Below are positions 36,210 to 45,624 of a stretch of 64,000 nt of DNA, one piece after another (the stretch's first letter is position 1; each line of letters opens with the position of its first letter). The stretch comes from Terrisporobacter petrolearius (GTDB lineage Bacteria > Bacillota > Clostridia > Peptostreptococcales > Peptostreptococcaceae): the NCBI RefSeq assembly GCF_032598785.1, contig NZ_CP102984.1; one strand, 5' to 3'. The notes beneath the pieces were generated by a model. That model made no database searches. It saw only the letters and a list, made by a program, of their open reading frames with translations, and was not told the DNA's origin. The position numbers were made by a program, and so were the translations under genes.

Positions 36210-37232
36210 TTATTTAAATAATCCGTTATTAACGACTTCTTCCATTTCATGTTTTTTTGATCTAGTCATTAACTCTAACACAGCTTCATTAGGATTAGCT
36301 CCTTCATACAAAACTGAATATATAGCTTCAGTTATTGGCATATCAATATTTAGATCTCTAGAAACTTTATATGCTACTTCTGTAGCAGTTATTCCTTCAA
36401 CTACCATTTGAACTTCGTCTAATGTTTCTTGTAATGATTTACCTTGACCCATAAGTATACCAGCTCTTCTATTTCTACTATGCATACTTGTACAAGTAAC
36501 AATTAAATCACCAATACCTGCAAGTCCTGTAAAAGTATTTACGTTGGCTCCCATAGCAACTCCAAGTCTCCCGATTTCTGCAATTCCTCTTGTCATTAAA
36601 GCTGCCTTTGTATTATCACCATAACCTAAACCATCACACATTCCTGCACCAAAAGCTATAATATTTTTTAATGCTCCACCAAGCTCTACCCCTATTATAT
36701 CAGGATTGGTATAAACTCTAAGAGATGGGCTCATAAAAGCATCTTGTACTCTTTGAGCACATTCTATTTCTTCACAAGCTGCTACTAAAGTTGTTGGCAT
36801 GTATTTGGAAACTTCCTCTGCATGGGAAGGTCCCGATAGTGCTACATAAGGATTATTAGGCAACTCTTCTTTTACCACATCAGAAAGTCTAAGTCCAGTT
36901 CCTTTTTCTAAACCTTTGGCCACATCAACTAAAATCTGTCCATCCCTAAGGAAAGGTCTAATTTGATTACATACACTTCTTACAGCTTGAGATGGTACTG
37001 CAAGTACAACAATTTCACTATCTTTTATAACTTCCTCTAAATCATTGGAAACTATTAAGTCCTTAGGAAAAACAATACCTGGTAAAAACCTACTGTTTTT
37101 TCTCGTATCATTCATTTCTTTAACTTGCTCTTCATCTCTTGTCCACATGAAAACTTTATGATTATTTTTATGTAAGCTAAGAGCTAATGCACTACCCCAG
37201 CTCCCAGCACCTATAACACACATCTTCTCCAT
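36210..37232 (-). CDS. gpsA: Glycerol-3-phosphate dehydrogenase [NAD(P)+]
   Basis: A 340-residue enzyme reducing dihydroxyacetone phosphate to sn-glycerol 3-phosphate for phospholipid synthesis. N-terminal Rossmann motif GAGSWGSALA, then the catalytic lysine region GGALKNIIAFGAGMCDGLGYGDNTKAALMTRG. ATG at 37232 has AGGTGG 8 bases upstream; a GTG four codons earlier is inside that site. It follows plsY by 25 bases, linking glycerol-3-phosphate supply to its acylation. Confidence 0.97.
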   Translation of the reverse strand: MEKMCVIGAGSWGSALALSLHKNNHKVFMWTRDEEQVKEMNDTRKNSRFLPGIVFPKDLIVSNDLEEVIKDSEIVVLAVPSQAVRSVCNQIRPFLRDGQILVDVAKGLEKGTGLRLSDVVKEELPNNPYVALSGPSHAEEVSKYMPTTLVAACEEIECAQRVQDAFMSPSLRVYTNPDIIGVELGGALKNIIAFGAGMCDGLGYGDNTKAALMTRGIAEIGRLGVAMGANVNTFTGLAGIGDLIVTCTSMHSRNRRAGILMGQGKSLQETLDEVQMVVEGITATEVAYKVSRDLNIDMPITEAIYSVLYEGANPNEAVLELMTRSKKHEMEEVVNNGLFK

Positions 37233-37257
37233 AATAAACACCACCTAATATAGTAAT

Positions 37258-37866
37258 TTATTTTTTCTTTTCTCCTATTTTTCGTTCTGTACCATTTATC
37301 AATCGTTTAATATTTTCTTTATGGGTTATCGCTACTGATATAGTTAAAAATAATGCAACTAAAACACCTTTAGTATTATGGTTTATAAGCATGATTATAG
37401 GAGATAAGCCTATACCTAGTATAGAACCTAAAGAAACATACTTAGTTATAGCTACTACTATTATAAAAAATCCTAAACATATTATCGCAACTAGCGGATT
37501 CATTCCTAACATAGAACCTAAAGAAGTGGCTACTCCTTTACCTCCTTTAAATCCAAGAAAAACAGGGTAATTATGCCCAAGAACAACAGCAACTACAGCA
37601 AAATAGGCACAAATACTTTGGTCCATATGAACGCCATGAGCAATTAACCTTGCTAGTAATACTGCAATTAATCCTTTCAAAACATCTCCTATAAAAGTTA
37701 ACGCTCCTGCTTTTTTACCCAATGTTCTAAGTACATTTGTAGAGCCTGCATTACCAGAACCCTGAGTTCTTATATCAACTCCAGCAAGTCTCTTTGCTAC
37801 TATATAAGAAGTTGATATATTCCCAAGAAGGTAGGCAATTATAATTATAATTAAATAAATTAACAT
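37258..37866 (-). CDS. plsY: Glycerol-3-phosphate acyltransferase PlsY
   Basis: A 202-residue membrane enzyme transferring acyl groups from acyl-phosphate to glycerol 3-phosphate. Motifs in cytoplasmic loops: GSGNAGSTNVLRTLGKKAG (about 36-54), GHNYPVFLGFKGGKGVATSLG (about 98-118), and the C-terminal NTKGV/HKENIKRLING region. About five to seven membrane helices. It is directly upstream of gpsA. Confidence 0.96.
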   Translation of the reverse strand: MLIYLIIIIIAYLLGNISTSYIVAKRLAGVDIRTQGSGNAGSTNVLRTLGKKAGALTFIGDVLKGLIAVLLARLIAHGVHMDQSICAYFAVVAVVLGHNYPVFLGFKGGKGVATSLGSMLGMNPLVAIICLGFFIIVVAITKYVSLGSILGIGLSPIIMLINHNTKGVLVALFLTISVAITHKENIKRLINGTERKIGEKKK

Positions 37867-37884
37867 ATTAACCCCCTAAAGTTT

Positions 37885-39210
37885 CTATCTTTTTCTATCC
37901 TTTTCTTTGTATTCAAATTGCATTGATGTTCCTTCAAATCCAAAGTTTTCTCTTATTTTGTTTTCTAAGTATCTTTGGTATGAGAAATGAGTTAAATCTT
38001 TACTATTTATATATAAAGTAATCTTTGGTGGCTTTGTACCCGTTTGAGCACCATAGTATATTTTAAGTCTCTTACCTTTATCTGATGGTGGCTGATTAAG
38101 CATTACAGCTTCACCAATTACATCATTCAATTGAGAAGTACTTACACGCTTAGAGTGTTCTTCAGCAACTTTATCAACTGTGTCTAATATTTTACTCATT
38201 CTTTGGTTAGTTACTGCTGATACAAATATTATTGGAGCATACTTCATAAATGGGAACATATCTCTTATATCGTTTGTATAGTTTCCAAGTGTCTTATTGT
38301 CTTTTTCTATCAAATCCCATTTGTTTACTACAAATATGCAAGCTTTTCCTTCATCATGAGCAATACCTGCAACTTTTGTATCCTGTTCTGTAACACCTTC
38401 TGTAGCATCTATAACTATTAATACTACATCAGCTCTAGATACTGCAGACATAGCTCTAAGTACTGAGAATTTTTCAACTCTTTCATATACTTTACTTTTT
38501 CTTCTTATACCAGCTGTATCTATTAATAAATACTGTTGATCACCTTTTTCAAAGTATGTATCAACTGCATCTCTTGTCGTTCCTGCAATTGGACTTACTA
38601 TAACTCTATCTTCTCCTAATATTTTGTTAAGGATAGATGATTTACCTGCATTCGGTTTACCTGTTATAGCAACTCTTATTATATCTTCGTTGTACTCAGT
38701 GTTTAATCCTTCTGGGAAGTTTTCCACTATTTCATCTAATAAATCTCCAAGTCCCATGGCATTTGCACTTGATATTGGATGTGGCTGCCCAAGTCCTAAC
38801 TCATAGAAGTCATATATATTATCTTCTAAGTTTATATTATCTATTTTATTTACAGCTAAGATAACTGGTTTATTTGTTTTTCTTAACATTAAACCTACTT
38901 CTCTATCTGCAGAAGTTATTCCACCTTTTCCATCAACAACAAATACTATTACATGAGCCATGTCCATAGCAAGCATAGCTTGGTTTCTCATTTGAGTTAA
39001 TATTATATCATCATTTTCAGGCTCTATTCCTCCTGTATCTATTAAAGTAAAGTACTTATTCAACCACTCTACCTCTGTAAATATTCTATCTCTTGTAACA
39101 CCTGGTGTATCTTCTACTATTGATATTCTCTTTCCTGCTAATTTATTAAACAATGTAGATTTTCCAACATTGGGTCTACCTACTACTGCAACTATGGGTC
39201 TATTATCCAT
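37885..39210 (-). CDS. der: Ribosome-assembly GTPase Der (EngA)
   Basis: A 441-residue protein with two tandem G domains and a C-terminal KH-like domain. First domain: GRPNVGKST, DTPG, NKID; second: GKPNAGKSS, DTAGIRRKSKV, NKWD. It acts in 50S maturation. AAGGAG precedes the ATG. It sits in the conserved clostridial order DUF512-der-plsY-gpsA-spoIVA. Confidence 0.98.
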   Translation of the reverse strand: MDNRPIVAVVGRPNVGKSTLFNKLAGKRISIVEDTPGVTRDRIFTEVEWLNKYFTLIDTGGIEPENDDIILTQMRNQAMLAMDMAHVIVFVVDGKGGITSADREVGLMLRKTNKPVILAVNKIDNINLEDNIYDFYELGLGQPHPISSANAMGLGDLLDEIVENFPEGLNTEYNEDIIRVAITGKPNAGKSSILNKILGEDRVIVSPIAGTTRDAVDTYFEKGDQQYLLIDTAGIRRKSKVYERVEKFSVLRAMSAVSRADVVLIVIDATEGVTEQDTKVAGIAHDEGKACIFVVNKWDLIEKDNKTLGNYTNDIRDMFPFMKYAPIIFVSAVTNQRMSKILDTVDKVAEEHSKRVSTSQLNDVIGEAVMLNQPPSDKGKRLKIYYGAQTGTKPPKITLYINSKDLTHFSYQRYLENKIRENFGFEGTSMQFEYKEKDRKR

Positions 39211-39224
39211 ATTTATTCTCCTTC

Positions 39225-40556
39225 CTATTTAGTTATCTTGTCTACTACATCAGTACCTTTATTTTCGCATGGTACTACTTCTAAATTCAATTTTTCCTCT
39301 AATTCTTTTAAAGTTATATTATCTAAGAAAATTTCTTCATCAGCTTTCATCATAGACCTAGTAATATACAATGTTTCACCTAGGTCTTCACTTTTCAATT
39401 GATTGATTAAATCAGTAGCTGTTAAAAGTCCGCTAACTGTTATTGTCTCTCCAAAGAAATTATTTTTTATTCTATATACGTTAATTTCTATATTATTAAA
39501 TTTTTTCATTATTTTATTAGCCATATGGCACATAAATTCATAGGCAGATTTCCCTGTAGCAATGGATACTTTTTTTGATTTATCTAATCTTGAACCAGAT
39601 ATTGTATCTAAATACTGTACAATTTCTGTTCCCATTTTTGTTATCATTCCAACACCATCTTCAAATTGGTCAAATCCCTCATACTCATCATATTTTAATA
39701 ATGGCCTTTTTGCAAGAATATAAAACTCATCTGATAAAAATGCAAATCTGGTATTTAATTTATCCAAATATTTTTCTTGTAACTTGCTAATTTGGTCAAT
39801 TGTACATCCCGCGCTTTTTTCATCAAATATATCAAGTCTAGCAAGATTATCTCTATATCTAGTAATTCCAACTGGAACTATAGCCGCACTTTTTACATAT
39901 GGATGTAAACTTGATAAATCTTCTAATGTTCTTTCTAATTCTTCTTTATCATTATATCCTGGGCAAAGTACTATTTGGGCGTTCATTTCAATTCCTGCTT
40001 GTGCAAGTCTCCTCATTATATCTATTAGGTTGCCTGCAAATTTATTGTTTATCATTCTTCTTCTTAATTCAGGATTTGTAGTATGTACCGAAATATTTAT
40101 TGGACTAATTCTATATCTTATTATATTATTAATATCATCCTCACTCATATTAGTTAAAGTAACGAAGTTTCCTTGTAAGAAAGATAGTCTTGAGTCATCA
40201 TCTTTGAAATAAAGTGTATCCCTCATACCTTTTGGTAACTGATCTATAAAGCAAAATACACATTTATTTCTACAACTTTTGGCCTTATCTATTATAGGGT
40301 TGGTAAATTCTATGCCCAATTCTTCATCATAATCTTTTTCAATTTCATATAAATATATCTTCCCATTTTTTTGTTTTTGAATTTCTAGCTCAATATATTC
40401 TTCACTTATTAAAAATCTATATTGAATTATATCTTCAACTCTCTCTTTGTTTACAGATAAAAGTATGTCGCCAACTTCGATTCCCATTTCATCAGCTATA
40501 CTATTTTTATAAACTTTACTTATTATATTATTAATATTTTTTACGTTTACTTCCAT
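39225..40556 (-). CDS. DUF512 protein with PDZ and radical-SAM-like cysteine motif
   Basis: About 443 residues. An N-terminal PDZ-like domain (about 5-75, KNSIADEMGIEVGDILLSVN) precedes CRNKCVFCFIDQ, a CxxxCxxC radical-SAM-like cluster, and a TIM-barrel-like core with the DUF512 C-terminal domain. Family role unknown, though always near der in Clostridia, hinting at a ribosome or iron-sulfur link (inference). The ATG at 40556 is preferred; GTG codons a little upstream form part of its GTGGTG ribosome-site-like sequence. Confidence 0.88.
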   Translation of the reverse strand: MEVNVKNINNIISKVYKNSIADEMGIEVGDILLSVNKERVEDIIQYRFLISEEYIELEIQKQKNGKIYLYEIEKDYDEELGIEFTNPIIDKAKSCRNKCVFCFIDQLPKGMRDTLYFKDDDSRLSFLQGNFVTLTNMSEDDINNIIRYRISPINISVHTTNPELRRRMINNKFAGNLIDIMRRLAQAGIEMNAQIVLCPGYNDKEELERTLEDLSSLHPYVKSAAIVPVGITRYRDNLARLDIFDEKSAGCTIDQISKLQEKYLDKLNTRFAFLSDEFYILAKRPLLKYDEYEGFDQFEDGVGMITKMGTEIVQYLDTISGSRLDKSKKVSIATGKSAYEFMCHMANKIMKKFNNIEINVYRIKNNFFGETITVSGLLTATDLINQLKSEDLGETLYITRSMMKADEEIFLDNITLKELEEKLNLEVVPCENKGTDVVDKITK

Positions 40557-40683
40557 TTTGCATATCACCACTTTTCCACATAAATGTATTCTCTAATTTT
40601 AGATGTAAATACATCATTTAATCATACATGATTTAAAAAAATTAGTCAACTTGTATCTATCTTTCACCACTATAAATTAACAA

Positions 40684-40704
40684 AAGGTACCCCTAAGGTA
40701 CCTT
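40684..40704 (-). terminator. Terminator after the YIEGIA operon
   Basis: Stem AAGGTACC (40684-40691) with GGTACCTT (40697-40704), overlapping the stop of the small gene, then a short T run on the minus strand. Confidence 0.8.
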
Positions 40705-40903
40705 AATGTCTTACTACTATAAGAATTTCCTTAGTTATTTCATGAACCATACCATCCACACATTTGGCTACTAGTAAGGCTTTCTTTTGCATATCATCAT
40801 CGTCATTTGCATAAAACAAAGGACACCCTCCTGATATGCTCATATTTTTATCTGTAGTTATTACTGCCATTGTATATGAATTAATACCTATATCATTTCC
40901 CAT
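40703..40903 (-). CDS. Small capping-complex subunit for YIEGIA
   Basis: A 66-residue protein (MGNDIGINSYTMAVITTD..., ending TKEILIVVRH). It resembles the small protein annotated as capping complex subunit for YIEGIA in Clostridia. It contains GGCPLFYANDDDDMQ near 26-40 and no membrane segment. Its ATG abuts the stop of the upstream YIEGIA gene and GGAAAG lies before it, so translation is coupled. Molecular function is unknown. Confidence 0.75.
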   Translation of the reverse strand: MGNDIGINSYTMAVITTDKNMSISGGCPLFYANDDDDMQKKALLVAKCVDGMVHEITKEILIVVRH

Positions 40904-41836
40904 TTATTTACTTTCCTTTCCTTCAATTCTTAGATTTCTTAATGCTAAGTGTTTACCTCTCGCACTATCTAGTATAGGGCAAGATTTAACTGCCTCTATT
41001 ACTTTTCTTTCGTCTTTTTCCATGGGTATAAATGCTATATATAGAGCTTGACTAACTGGATCTTTTCTAGGTATTGGGGTGAAAGCAGGTTCATCACTTT
41101 CTTTAAGTACTCCCAGCCTAGAATATAGATTGTAACATATTGCCTGTCTTTGCCCTGGATAACTTAAAATCCCTGCATTAGTATAACTACTATTTTTAGG
41201 CTTTATTTCAATTCCTATACCATCTTTTAAATACCTATCTCTATCCCTTTTTAAACCAACATTTGTTATTCCCTTTAGGTTTCCAACTTTTAACAAAGTG
41301 CCATCTACAAAACTAATATCTACAATAGATACTTCAGCTATATCATCAATACATTGTCTTGATAATGCTTTTCTAAGTAGAAAAGCTATTGATAAACCAA
41401 TTACTGTACTTATTATTGTGGCTGAATTATCACTAATATTAGTTTCATTACTTAGACCATAAAAACATGCTACAGTTATAAATGATGTTACAATACACAT
41501 GTAATTTCTAATTTCATAAGTTCTTGCTATTTCCTCAATAAAGGAATTCCCTCTAGGAACTAGCTGAGTAGGTTCCAAATCTTGCAAAGTATTTCTTCTA
41601 CTACTTCTTACTTGTCTAAATTGTTCAGCTGCTAAGGATAAAAATGTAATTGATGTATAAGACCTATTTATTAATGCTGGAATTAATAATGATCCTAATG
41701 ATGATGCCACAAAAGCTAGTACTATTTGTGATGTTAGTACATTTGGTTGGGCTGGATATTGTTTGTTATCAAGATTCAACATGATTAATCTTGAAATAAT
41801 ACCTATTGTTAATCCTATAAAAAATATGTTGTTCAT
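40904..41836 (-). CDS. YIEGIA family membrane protein (copy B)
   Basis: A 310-residue protein with N-terminal membrane segments (about 3-22, 36-58) and two more near 112-155. The name-giving motif reads FIEEIA at 99-104. It is clearly a paralogue of the next gene upstream, sharing KQYPxxP, ALxASSLGS, IPALIxxxYxxxTFL and SRxRGKxxA-like C-terminal features. The family occurs in spore-forming Clostridia and has no proven function. GAGGTGAG precedes the ATG. Confidence 0.82.
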   Translation of the reverse strand: MNNIFFIGLTIGIISRLIMLNLDNKQYPAQPNVLTSQIVLAFVASSLGSLLIPALINRSYTSITFLSLAAEQFRQVRSSRRNTLQDLEPTQLVPRGNSFIEEIARTYEIRNYMCIVTSFITVACFYGLSNETNISDNSATIISTVIGLSIAFLLRKALSRQCIDDIAEVSIVDISFVDGTLLKVGNLKGITNVGLKRDRDRYLKDGIGIEIKPKNSSYTNAGILSYPGQRQAICYNLYSRLGVLKESDEPAFTPIPRKDPVSQALYIAFIPMEKDERKVIEAVKSCPILDSARGKHLALRNLRIEGKESK

Positions 41837-41859
41837 TTACTCACCTCTTTTTATTACTT

Positions 41860-42801
41860 CTATTTAAAAAGTAACGTTTTTTTCTTATAAGCACTTTGTT
41901 TGCCTTTTGATGTACCTATAATAGGTGTACTTCCTGCTGCTTTCATAAGTGTTATTTCATCTTTTAGTAACGGTATCATAACCATCACTACAGATTTCTT
42001 TTTTAAGTCTGTCTCTCCAATTGCTAGTAAATCTCTGTCATCTACATCTTTGTCCATACCAAGTTGAATATAAATATTATGCATTATAGCCTTTTGTTGA
42101 CCTATATCATTTATTGTTCCAAAGCTTCCCATATCTTTAGGTACTATTTCTATAGCAATACCTTTTTCCAAGTATTTTTTCCTACTGTCTTTTAGACCTA
42201 TATTACCCATTATTACATCATTAACCTTCAAAAGAGGACCATCAAATGTTATTTTCCCTAAATATATATCTGCTAAATCATTAACACTTTTTCTTCTTAA
42301 TAATATTCTAAATATAAGCGCCAACGCTACTGCTCCTACAGTTGAAGTAACTGTACAAACTAATACACTATCGTTATATATTCTAGAAGTAAATATGTAT
42401 ATTAGAGATGCTATCAAAGCTGAGAATAAACTTACATAACTTCTTACTTCATAAGTAGATGAGATTTCGTCAATATATGGTTGTCCTTTATCTATCAAAT
42501 CATCATTATCAATATTTTCTAAAGTGATTTGTTCTTGTTGTGATAAACCTTGAAATTGTTGTATCCCTACTGCTAAAAAAGTTAGTGCTGAATACTCTTT
42601 ATCAATTAATGCCGGTAAAGCTACAGAACCAAGAGATGCGGCTAAAGCAGCCACTATTATTTGTTCTATATAATCCTGTGGTCTTGATGGATATTGTTTA
42701 TCTTTAACTCTTAATACAAAAAATCTACATAAAGTACCTATTACCATGGCTGTAATAAAAGCATGTCTAAATAGAGCATCATTTATTTGACTATCATTCA
42801 T
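41860..42801 (-). CDS. YIEGIA family membrane protein (copy A)
   Basis: A 313-residue paralogue of the following gene with the same layout: membrane segments near 12-30, 45-65 and 122-165, motif YIDEIS at 109-114, then a soluble C-terminal half. It starts a three-gene operon with copy B (23-base gap) and the small subunit. AGGAGG lies upstream. Two diverged neighbours suggest a hetero-complex; this is inference. Confidence 0.82.
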   Translation of the reverse strand: MNDSQINDALFRHAFITAMVIGTLCRFFVLRVKDKQYPSRPQDYIEQIIVAALAASLGSVALPALIDKEYSALTFLAVGIQQFQGLSQQEQITLENIDNDDLIDKGQPYIDEISSTYEVRSYVSLFSALIASLIYIFTSRIYNDSVLVCTVTSTVGAVALALIFRILLRRKSVNDLADIYLGKITFDGPLLKVNDVIMGNIGLKDSRKKYLEKGIAIEIVPKDMGSFGTINDIGQQKAIMHNIYIQLGMDKDVDDRDLLAIGETDLKKKSVVMVMIPLLKDEITLMKAAGSTPIIGTSKGKQSAYKKKTLLFK

Positions 42802-42891
42802 AAAACTAAATCCTCCTAATAATTTAATACTTTTAGAGTAGATTTAAAGTTATTTACTAAAAATCTATAAATTTAGTTTGTGCAAAAAATA

Positions 42892-42925
42892 AAAAAAATT
42901 CCCTACTAATCTAGGAAATTTTTTT
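42892..42925 (-). terminator. Terminator after the histidine kinase gene
   Basis: A/T-flanked stem centred on CCCTA/TAGG around loop 42906-42911, overlapping the kinase stop, with a long T run on the minus strand. Confidence 0.75.
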
Positions 42926-44194
42926 CGGTAATTTTACTATAAATTTGCTACCCTCTCCAAGCTCGCTTTCTAAGCCAATGCTCCCCTTTAGTGAGTGAAC
43001 AATATGTTTTGTTATAGCAAGACCTAAACCAGTACCTCCTACTGATCTGCTTCTAGCCTTGTCTACCCTATAAAATCTTTGGAATATTTTACTTTGGTCT
43101 TCTTTTGGAATACCTACACCGTTATCTATAACTTCTATTACTATTTCATCATTTTTTGTAAATTGGTTTACAGTTACCCTACCTCCTTCTGGAGTATATT
43201 TTATAGCATTGTCTATTAAGTTAAGAAGTAACTGTTTAAGGTAATCGCCATAGGCCTGAGCTACGACTTCTTTATCCTCAAAATTATATTGTAAATCAAT
43301 TTTTTTTGAATTAGCTATATAATTTATCATCTCATATACTTCTTTAAATACATCATAAAGAATTATATTTTCCATTACTAAATTATTTTTACTTTCTATA
43401 GATGACAATAAAAGGATGTCCTCGATTAACCTTTTCAATCGATCTGATTCTTTTTGGATTATTGTTAAAAATCTATTTCTTTTATTTACCGGCAAGTCTT
43501 CATTCATTATTAAAGTCTCTACAAATCCATTTATTGATGTTAGGGGGGTTTTTAGTTCATGGCTAACATTGGCCACAAAATCTCTACGCATGTTTTCTAA
43601 TTTTACAATTTCTGTTATGTCTTCTATATTAATTATAGAACCTATAATAGCATTTTTAGAGTTTTGCAGATATACAGGATCAATTTTTATTCTATAAACC
43701 GTTTCATCATCCAAAGTTACATTATTGCTATGATTTTCTTTACTTCCGATATATCGTTCTACACCTCTTAAAATATCATCTATATTAATAACTTGTTTTA
43801 AATTTTTCCCGTCTTCTTTTCCATTACATTTACTTTTTATCATCCTACGAGCTTCATCATTAATTAAAATAATATTCCCGTCAATATCTATAACTATGAT
43901 TCCATGAGAAATACTTTTTAGCACTGATGTAAGTTGAAGATGTTTATATTCAACTTCTTCAATTGTATTTTCCATTGTCTCCATCATAAAATTAAAGTTT
44001 CTAGTAAGCTCTCCTAATTCTCCTCTAGCCGAAGTTTGTAATCTTGAATGAAATTCTTTATTACTTACTTTCTTAGATAATTTGATGAAACTTTTTAAAA
44101 ATCTTCTTATAGTTATTGTGTATCTATATAAAAGTATTGCCACACTACAAGCTAGTAACATAATAAAAAAGTAAATACCGCTAATAGGTTCCAT
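42911..44194 (-). CDS. Sensor histidine kinase, PhoR/WalK-like
   Basis: A 427-residue membrane kinase: one N-terminal helix (about 5-25), a HAMP-like linker (about 28-80), a PAS domain (about 85-195), HisKA with phospho-acceptor His212 in FVANVSHELKTPLTS, and HATPase_c with NLIDNAIKYTPEGG, DNGVGIP and GGTGLGLAI. There is almost no extracellular loop, so the signal is probably sensed at the membrane or by PAS. It pairs with the response regulator 16 bases upstream. PhoR or WalK identity cannot be settled. Confidence 0.93.
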   Translation of the reverse strand: MEPISGIYFFIMLLACSVAILLYRYTITIRRFLKSFIKLSKKVSNKEFHSRLQTSARGELGELTRNFNFMMETMENTIEEVEYKHLQLTSVLKSISHGIIVIDIDGNIILINDEARRMIKSKCNGKEDGKNLKQVINIDDILRGVERYIGSKENHSNNVTLDDETVYRIKIDPVYLQNSKNAIIGSIINIEDITEIVKLENMRRDFVANVSHELKTPLTSINGFVETLIMNEDLPVNKRNRFLTIIQKESDRLKRLIEDILLLSSIESKNNLVMENIILYDVFKEVYEMINYIANSKKIDLQYNFEDKEVVAQAYGDYLKQLLLNLIDNAIKYTPEGGRVTVNQFTKNDEIVIEVIDNGVGIPKEDQSKIFQRFYRVDKARSRSVGGTGLGLAITKHIVHSLKGSIGLESELGEGSKFIVKLPKKIS

Positions 44195-44210
44195 ATATTT
44201 TCTCCATTTC

Positions 44211-44900
44211 TTACTCTATTTTATATCCTATTCCTCTAATAGTTTCAATATATTTTTCATTACAATCTGAGCTCTCTATTTTTTTTCTTAAATATCTAAT
44301 ATGAACATCTACTGTTCTAGTTTCACCGTAAAACTCATAACCCCAAATTTTATCTAATAAAAAGTTTCTAGATAAAACTTTTCCTTTGTTTTGAAGTAAA
44401 ATTTTTAATAAATCAAATTCCTTAAGAGTTAAATCAAGTTTTTCTCCATTTTTAGTTGCTTCATGTTTAATTAAATCTAGCTTTATATCTTTTACTGTTA
44501 ATATCTCTTCTTCTCTTGGCGAATGCATATTATATCTTCTTAAAACAGAACTTATTCTAGCAAGTAATTCTTTAATGCTAAAAGGTTTTGTAATATAATC
44601 ATCTGCACCACCTACTAAGCCCTCAACTTTATCACTTTCCATGTTTTTGGCTGTAAGCATAATAACAGGTATATTCTTAAGATCCTTATCCCCTCTTATT
44701 TTCTTCAATACGTCTATACCATTTATATTTGGTAACATCCAATCTAGTAGTATTAAGTCTGGTTTATTTTCTTTTGCTTTTAAAAAACCATCAAACCCAT
44801 CATAAGAATAATCTACAGTATAATCTGAGGTCTCCAAATTAAATTGTAATAGCTCTACTATATGCTCTTCATCATCAATTACAAGAATCTTAGTACTCAT
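44211..44900 (-). CDS. OmpR/PhoB-family response regulator
   Basis: A 229-residue two-domain regulator. Receiver domain: acidic DDEE near 9-12, phospho-acceptor Asp53 in LLLDWMLPN, Thr in MLTAKN and Lys in TKPFS. The C-terminal winged helix ends ETRTVDVHIRYLRKKIE ... IRGIGYKIE. GGGAGG lies upstream. It is co-transcribed with the kinase and follows pgeF closely (12 bases). Confidence 0.95.
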   Translation of the reverse strand: MSTKILVIDDEEHIVELLQFNLETSDYTVDYSYDGFDGFLKAKENKPDLILLDWMLPNINGIDVLKKIRGDKDLKNIPVIMLTAKNMESDKVEGLVGGADDYITKPFSIKELLARISSVLRRYNMHSPREEEILTVKDIKLDLIKHEATKNGEKLDLTLKEFDLLKILLQNKGKVLSRNFLLDKIWGYEFYGETRTVDVHIRYLRKKIESSDCNEKYIETIRGIGYKIE

Positions 44901-44912
44901 TATTATTCCTCC

Positions 44913-45623
44913 CTATCTAATTTGAATCATTGTTCCTATTCTCTTTGGTGTTTTATTATGTTTTCTGTAAGAATAGAATTTGTCATGATTACAATTAGTA
45001 CATATTTGAAGATTTATTATATTTTCTTCTTGAACCTTACAATCTCTTAACATAAGTTCATTAATTTTCCATAAATCCAAATAATATTTATCATCTTTTA
45101 TTATATCGAATTTTCCCGCATAATTTGCTAAATTTGTGTTAAATTTTTCAACTAAATCTTTTGAAACTTCATAACAGCATGGCCCTATTGATGGCCCTAT
45201 TACACATATTAAGTCTTTTGGATTAGAATTATAATTCTTACTCATTGCTTTTATGGTATTTTCACTTATATTATCATAAGTACCTCTCCATCCTGCATGG
45301 GCTAACCCTATAGCTTTGTTAACTGGATCAACAATCACAACGGGCACACAATCCGCTGTTAATATTAATAATGGAACTTTAGGAACATTGGTAATTAAAG
45401 CATCTCCATCTATTTTCTGTCCTATATTATTTTCATCAATTTTATTAACTATGCTAGAATGAATCTGAGAATTTCTCGTTAAATTTATTAACTTAAACTC
45501 GTCTTGTGAAAATGTCTTAAACAAATCAGCTTCGTTTTTTGCGTCTATATTAGTAGTTGTTATAACTAAGTTAACAAAATCCAGTTCTTTTTCTATTCTA
45601 TCTACAGTTATATAGTTTTTCAT
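44913..45623 (-). CDS. pgeF: PgeF/YfiH family purine nucleoside phosphorylase-like protein (YlmD)
   Basis: A 236-residue copper/zinc-binding protein formerly called polyphenol oxidase; family members act on purine nucleosides or edit peptidoglycan precursors (L-Ser removal in E. coli). Metal-site motifs are visible: His55, LTADCVPV (Cys92), LAHAGWRGT (His109) and GPSIGPCCYEV. It lies 1 base downstream of nrdR. In Bacillus it is ylmD of the ylm cluster. Confidence 0.92.
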   Translation of the reverse strand: MKNYITVDRIEKELDFVNLVITTTNIDAKNEADLFKTFSQDEFKLINLTRNSQIHSSIVNKIDENNIGQKIDGDALITNVPKVPLLILTADCVPVVIVDPVNKAIGLAHAGWRGTYDNISENTIKAMSKNYNSNPKDLICVIGPSIGPCCYEVSKDLVEKFNTNLANYAGKFDIIKDDKYYLDLWKINELMLRDCKVQEENIINLQICTNCNHDKFYSYRKHNKTPKRIGTMIQIR

Positions 45624-45624
45624 A

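Noticed and set aside
39784..40212. Plus-strand open frame of 142 codons opposite the DUF512 gene
   Set aside because: Shadow of a well-supported conserved protein on the other strand.
40684..42801. YIEGIA pair as a recent duplication
   Set aside because: The two proteins share motifs but differ at most positions, so the duplication is old and not a sequence repeat.
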